This document shows, one piece after another, positions 60,433 to 64,000 of a DNA stretch of 64,000 bases. The notes beneath the pieces were generated by a model. The model was given only the letters and a program-made list of their open reading frames with translations, was not told the DNA's origin and did no database searches. The position numbers and the translations under genes are program-made. This DNA is from Coriobacteriia bacterium (GTDB lineage Bacteria > Actinomycetota > Coriobacteriia > Coriobacteriales > UBA8131), in assembly GCA_009784945.1 (NCBI GenBank), contig WQXH01000001.1, positions 115,882 to 179,881 of the forward strand. The letters run 5' to 3'. Position 1 is the first letter of the stretch; each line of letters starts with the position of its first letter.

Positions 60433-61371
60433 CTATTTTATCGCATCATGATTGCCTCCAGTAGGCAATCTTACGATAGAACCCTCAAGCACCATATAGG
60501 TGTCTCGCGACAAAAACTGTGTATCAACTACGCTTCCACGATAATGATACTCCCTAAATGATTCCACCATATAAAAAGTCGAGTTAAACATTACCTCGTC
60601 AAACTCCATGTCGCTCGGTAAACCAGTACCAGCTCGGTGGTAACTAATGGTAGTAGAGCTGGGAATAATCTCATGTTCTTCTTCTAAAAATGCCTCACCG
60701 ATAAGCGAAACTGTCACGGCTGAGTCCGCAGCCGAAGCCTGTATGGTCACCGGTTGATACGTGCTATTGGTAATTCTGAGATCCATGGCACCATACTCAA
60801 CTGCCGCATCCAAGCCAAGCTCAACATAGTCTATGATCGTTGTATCGTGAGCGTGTCTCTCATCAATCGCGAGATTTGCAATCAGTGCTGCCATATAAAG
60901 AGCGGTGGCCACCTGGCTGATTCCTCCGCCTCTACCGGGAACAATCTGGTCATCGCGTGCTACGGGAGCCAATTGGTAGCGGTCATCGTTTTGCACATCA
61001 CCAACTACCTCGTTAAAAGAAAAAGTGTTGCCCGCTTCGATGATAGTTCCATTAAGGGATTCTGCAGCCAAGCGCAGGTTCTCGTTCCTGCCTGCTTCTT
61101 CATTGGTCGATACTGCAACATGCTCCCCAATAACAGCATTATCTTCGGATCCATTGGCAGCGCCATATGAGGGATCACCTTCGTTTGCATGCTGACCATT
61201 AGCTCCACCTTGCTGCGCCCCCGTATTGTGGTACATCTGCAAATTTCCTGAGTAGCTGGCAACCATAAACCCTGCTATAACAAAGCAGCAAACAAAGAGT
61301 AGTGGTAAAACGATTACTACACCACTCTTTGCAAGTTTTTGTAAGAAAGTCTTCTCTTTACTATCTGTCAT
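60433..61371 (-). CDS. VanW family membrane-anchored protein
   Basis: The 312-residue protein has one N-terminal membrane span (GVVIVLPLLFVCCFVIAGFMVA), a Gly/Asn/Gln-rich linker, and a VanW domain: LNGTIIEAGNTFSFNEVVG, PGRGGGISQVATALYMAAL and DERHAHDTTIIDYVELGLDAAVEYG. The usual Cys of GGGICQ is Ser here. VanW proteins are linked to the cell surface, with unknown chemistry. The start overlaps the next gene's end by 4 bp. Confidence 0.85.
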   Translation of the reverse strand: MTDSKEKTFLQKLAKSGVVIVLPLLFVCCFVIAGFMVASYSGNLQMYHNTGAQQGGANGQHANEGDPSYGAANGSEDNAVIGEHVAVSTNEEAGRNENLRLAAESLNGTIIEAGNTFSFNEVVGDVQNDDRYQLAPVARDDQIVPGRGGGISQVATALYMAALIANLAIDERHAHDTTIIDYVELGLDAAVEYGAMDLRITNSTYQPVTIQASAADSAVTVSLIGEAFLEEEHEIIPSSTTISYHRAGTGLPSDMEFDEVMFNSTFYMVESFREYHYRGSVVDTQFLSRDTYMVLEGSIVRLPTGGNHDAIK

Positions 61372-62609
61372 TTAAGCATCTTCATTATAGCTTGCAGTTT
61401 CATCTTTTGAGCAGGGCTCAAATTCTGTTCTGATGATAATAGCTCCGCCAGCCTTCGTACATCGCCGAGCTTCTTAGCGTTGACATACGAATTCATAGCT
61501 GCAAACAGCGCACGCCTTCTGTCCTCAGGCTTGTCAGCCAACAATGAACTTTCTTCAAATATGACAGCTGAGATTGGCCAAAGATCCCGCTTTGCCATAG
61601 CCTCAGCTTTTTGATAACAGCTATCAAAACTCACTCCTGCAACAACAGGCTTTTCTTCCTTTGCTACAACACTGCTCGTTGCGGGCACTAACACGGACTG
61701 AGTTTGCGAGTCCACGACCGGTTCCGGTGCAAAGAGAGGCTCGGTCTCAAGCGGAGGAATTGGCTCTGGCGCTTGTTGAGGCTCTTGATCCTTCGTGGCA
61801 AAGGGCGCTACGACAGCATCCACGGAGACAGGTTCCTTTTTGTCTATTTCTGTTTTTGAGCCAACGGCAATTGCAGCGACTGGTATCGGGGCGGTTATCG
61901 CTTTATCAGGAACCTCAGTGGTAAACACATCCTCAGTCGTATCGACAGGTGCGCTCACGGCACTTAAGACGGCTTCCAGCTCGGCCATCAGCTCATGGTC
62001 TGGCTCATAATCATCGTCTGGTATAGGCTTGTGAATTGCCTCTTCAAGGAACTCAAGAGTAAAGGGTATGTCGTCAACAGCCATCTGATCACTAGACTCA
62101 GGTATCGCAGCCAAGAACTGATCGTCCAAAACAAGCGTATCTTCGTCCTCGCTCGTACCCGCAAGGAAGAAGTCTTCATCAATAGCCTCTTCTGTATCCA
62201 CCGGCACTGCGAGGAGAGCCGTGGTTTGTACATCGAGCGGTTGATCAATCTGATCGAGCTCAAGTTGATCGGATTCAAGATGGCTCAAGGTGTCATCAAG
62301 AGTCTCTTCCAGCGGTGCTTGGCTTGTTTTGTCCACAGGCTTCTTCCTGGGCTCTGGAATCTTGATGAGTATGTAGTAGAGGGTAATTGGCAGCAGCACA
62401 CTGGCAGCAACAAAAATAGGAGTAGTGGAGTACTGCCCTAAGAACTCAGCAACAATAAAGTACCCCAGCATCACGACAAACAATGACGCAAAGGCTACCA
62501 CTACCGCCCTACGTTGGCTCTTGCCCCTGCTAAAGAAAACTGCAACCAAGGGCCCTACTACAAAGACTATGACAAGTAACACAATGACTATAATAGAAAT
62601 ATTATTCAA
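61368..62609 (-). CDS. Membrane protein with long acidic domain, unknown
   Basis: The 413-residue protein has three hydrophobic segments in its first 85 residues (IIVIVLLVIVFVVGPLVAVFF, VVAFASLFVVMLGYFIVAEFL, PIFVAASVLLPITLYYILI). A very acidic, Asp/Glu/Leu/Pro-rich region of about 240 residues follows, then a helical C-terminal end (SCYQKAEAMAKRDLWPISAVIFEESSLL...) like a small TPR-type bundle. It is coupled to the VanW gene, so the two may form one surface or trafficking unit. No family is recognised. Confidence 0.6.
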   Translation of the reverse strand: MNNISIIVIVLLVIVFVVGPLVAVFFSRGKSQRRAVVVAFASLFVVMLGYFIVAEFLGQYSTTPIFVAASVLLPITLYYILIKIPEPRKKPVDKTSQAPLEETLDDTLSHLESDQLELDQIDQPLDVQTTALLAVPVDTEEAIDEDFFLAGTSEDEDTLVLDDQFLAAIPESSDQMAVDDIPFTLEFLEEAIHKPIPDDDYEPDHELMAELEAVLSAVSAPVDTTEDVFTTEVPDKAITAPIPVAAIAVGSKTEIDKKEPVSVDAVVAPFATKDQEPQQAPEPIPPLETEPLFAPEPVVDSQTQSVLVPATSSVVAKEEKPVVAGVSFDSCYQKAEAMAKRDLWPISAVIFEESSLLADKPEDRRRALFAAMNSYVNAKKLGDVRRLAELLSSEQNLSPAQKMKLQAIMKMLK

Positions 62610-62744
62610 AACGCTCCTATGTGTCTAACTCTACTTGCGGGAGAAAACATAAGTATCCCATATGATACCATAAGAATACGATTTGACTTGGTTTTATAGA
62701 TTATTTAAGGAAGCCGGCAAAAAGATAATCAGCGAGGTGCAATA

Positions 62745-63788
62745 TTGAGCTATCAAACGGTTAAGTTGGACGAAGAAAACAGTGCTTTGGTGATTGTGGA
62801 TCAGACTAAGCTGCCCCTTGCCTTTGAGTATCTCACTCTCACAAAACTAGATGAGACCCGAGAGGCTCTTTGTCAGCTCAAGGTGCGCGGTGCCCCGGCC
62901 ATGGGAGTTGCCGCTGCCCTGGGCGCATACGTCGTATCGCTGAGGGTCGATGCTCACGACTACTTGAGCTTTGCGCGGCAGTTTAAAGAAATCAAGGACA
63001 GCTTGGGATCCTCGCGACCTACGGCCGTTAATTTGTTTTGGGCGCTAGAGCGCATGGAGCAGGTGGTTTTAAATAGCTCTCAAAGCACTGTTGATGAAAT
63101 CAAGGCGATGTTGCATGATGAAGCCGTTGCCATAATGCGCGAGGACATTTTTGCCTGCAAAGCCATCGGAAAACATGGCCTGAGTCTTCTTCAAGACGGC
63201 AGCGGAATTCTGACGCACTGCAATGCAGGTCAACTTGCAGCCGTGCAGTACGGCACTGCTCTTGCACCAGTCTACCTTGGTCACGAACAGGGCTATAGAT
63301 TCAAGATGTTTGTTGATGAGACGCGCCCCCTGTTGCAGGGTGGGCGGCTGACAGCCTTTGAGCTACAGGCTCAGGGCATAGACACCACTCTCATATGCGA
63401 CAGCGCAGCCTCATTGGTTATGCAAAAAGGCTGGATTCAAGCCGTCTTAGTAGGCAGTGATCGTATAGCTGCCAACGGTGATGCATGCAACAAGATCGGA
63501 TCATCTGGCTTGGCAATTCTGGCAAATCATCATGAAATTCCATTTTACGTTTGCGCTCCTACCTCCACCATAGACATGCACACTGCACACGGAGGTGATA
63601 TTTACATTGAAGAGCGTCCGGAACATGAAGTAACCACCACGTGGTATGAGCATAAAATGACTCCAAAAGGCATCAAGGTGTACAACCCGGCGTTCGATGT
63701 CGTTTCCAACAATCTGATTTCTGCCATAGTTACCGAAAAAGGCCTGTGTCTACCACCCTACAGAAAATCCCTCGCAGACCTGTTCTGA
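62745..63788 (+). CDS. mtnA: S-methyl-5-thioribose-1-phosphate isomerase
   Basis: The 347-residue protein converts methylthioribose-1-phosphate to methylthioribulose-1-phosphate in methionine salvage. Key segments are KVRGAPAMGVAAALG, TNCNAG-type THCNAGQLA (catalytic Cys), and VLVGSDRIAANGDACNKIG (catalytic Asp). A TTG start at 62745 follows GAGG by 7 nt. No other salvage gene is in view, so the enzyme may also serve a related ribose-phosphate isomerisation. Confidence 0.93.
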   Translation: MSYQTVKLDEENSALVIVDQTKLPLAFEYLTLTKLDETREALCQLKVRGAPAMGVAAALGAYVVSLRVDAHDYLSFARQFKEIKDSLGSSRPTAVNLFWALERMEQVVLNSSQSTVDEIKAMLHDEAVAIMREDIFACKAIGKHGLSLLQDGSGILTHCNAGQLAAVQYGTALAPVYLGHEQGYRFKMFVDETRPLLQGGRLTAFELQAQGIDTTLICDSAASLVMQKGWIQAVLVGSDRIAANGDACNKIGSSGLAILANHHEIPFYVCAPTSTIDMHTAHGGDIYIEERPEHEVTTTWYEHKMTPKGIKVYNPAFDVVSNNLISAIVTEKGLCLPPYRKSLADLF

Positions 63789-63798
63789 CAAAGCGCAA

Positions 63799-63998
63799 GC
63801 GGAGCAATCCAGCTTGCCTGGGTTGCGTAGCTGAGCGGAGTTTGCCTTTTTTGGGGCCCCCGCAAAGTACACTGAGCAAAGCGAGGGACTTTGTGGGGAG
63901 AAGGAGCGGCAACGAAGCGGGCGGAGCAATCCAGCTTGCCTGGGTTGCGTAGCTGAGCGGAGTTTGCCTTTTTTGGGGTCCCCGCAAAGTACACTGAG
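63799..63998. repeat. 78-bp direct repeat after mtnA, 122-bp period
   Basis: The segment 63799-63876 recurs at 63921-63998 with a single difference (GGGGCCCCC versus GGGGTCCCC). Each copy has TTGCCTTTTTTGGGG. Between copies ACTTTGTGGGG can pair with CCCCCGCAAAGT of the first copy. The repeat reaches the window edge and probably continues. It looks like an intergenic repeat family, not coding sequence. Confidence 0.85.
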
Positions 63999-64000
63999 TA

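Noticed and set aside
63730..63994. Frames in the 78-bp repeat region
   Set aside because: They repeat the same peptide because the DNA is repeated, and run over a hairpin-rich intergenic segment.

Overview
The window looks like a chromosome segment from an actinobacterium of the class Coriobacteriia carrying one complete-looking prophage. Two gene orders point to Actinobacteria: rplU-rpmA-obgE-proB-proA-nadD and rpsO-pnp-M16 peptidase-dapB-dapA-rnj. ChW-repeat wall proteins, a base composition near 50% GC and short intergenic gaps point to Coriobacteriia. A Cryptobacterium-like genome is my best guess, but I cannot confirm genus without a search.

Left host part (1-6505): the 5' part of a methionyl-tRNA synthetase gene (minus), tRNA-Leu(CAA), coaE, uvrB, a secreted L,D-transpeptidase with nine ChW repeats (minus), and a dCMP-deaminase-type gene. 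Apart from metG and the transpeptidase, these genes run on the plus strand.

Prophage (about 6.55-44.97 kb): a tailed phage of podovirus type. A control region rich in GTAAC elements (6.6-7.3 kb) is followed by a rightward early operon (7.3-21.8 kb). This holds many tiny Cys-rich proteins, a small lipoprotein, a peptidase-like protein, helicase, primase, YqaJ-like nuclease, HNH protein, Sak4-like ATPase, SSB-like protein, NinG-like nuclease and terminase. A strong bidirectional terminator (21.77 kb) separates it from a leftward late operon (43.4 to 21.8 kb). The late operon encodes capsid, scaffold, adaptor, fibre, holins, a ChW endolysin, a tail-nozzle-like protein, a 1944-residue ejection-type protein, portal, an internal protein and tail proteins. 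A two-gene cassette on the opposite strand is inserted beside the portal gene. One further rightward gene sits next to the right end.

The most notable point is how the prophage is anchored. Its ends share a 19-bp direct repeat, and each end can be read as an 11-6-11 dif-like XerC/XerD site. I see no integrase, resolvase or repressor gene in the element. Host genes change prevailing strand exactly across it, as expected at the replication terminus where dif lies. The sequence therefore suggests a podovirus that uses host XerCD to live in dif. A 20-bp palindrome at both ends and the GTAAC cluster may form the control circuit.

Right host part (45.0-64.0 kb): nearly all minus strand. It holds RNase J, dapA, dapB, an M16 peptidase, a TM2 protein, pnp, rpsO, the yqeK-nadD-proA-proB-obgE-rpmA-rplU cluster, tRNA-Asn, a PRC-barrel-like protein, a VanW protein and a membrane protein. 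mtnA (plus) and a 78-bp intergenic repeat follow at the edge.

All family calls are from reading the translations, without database searches. Phage structural assignments rest partly on order and size.
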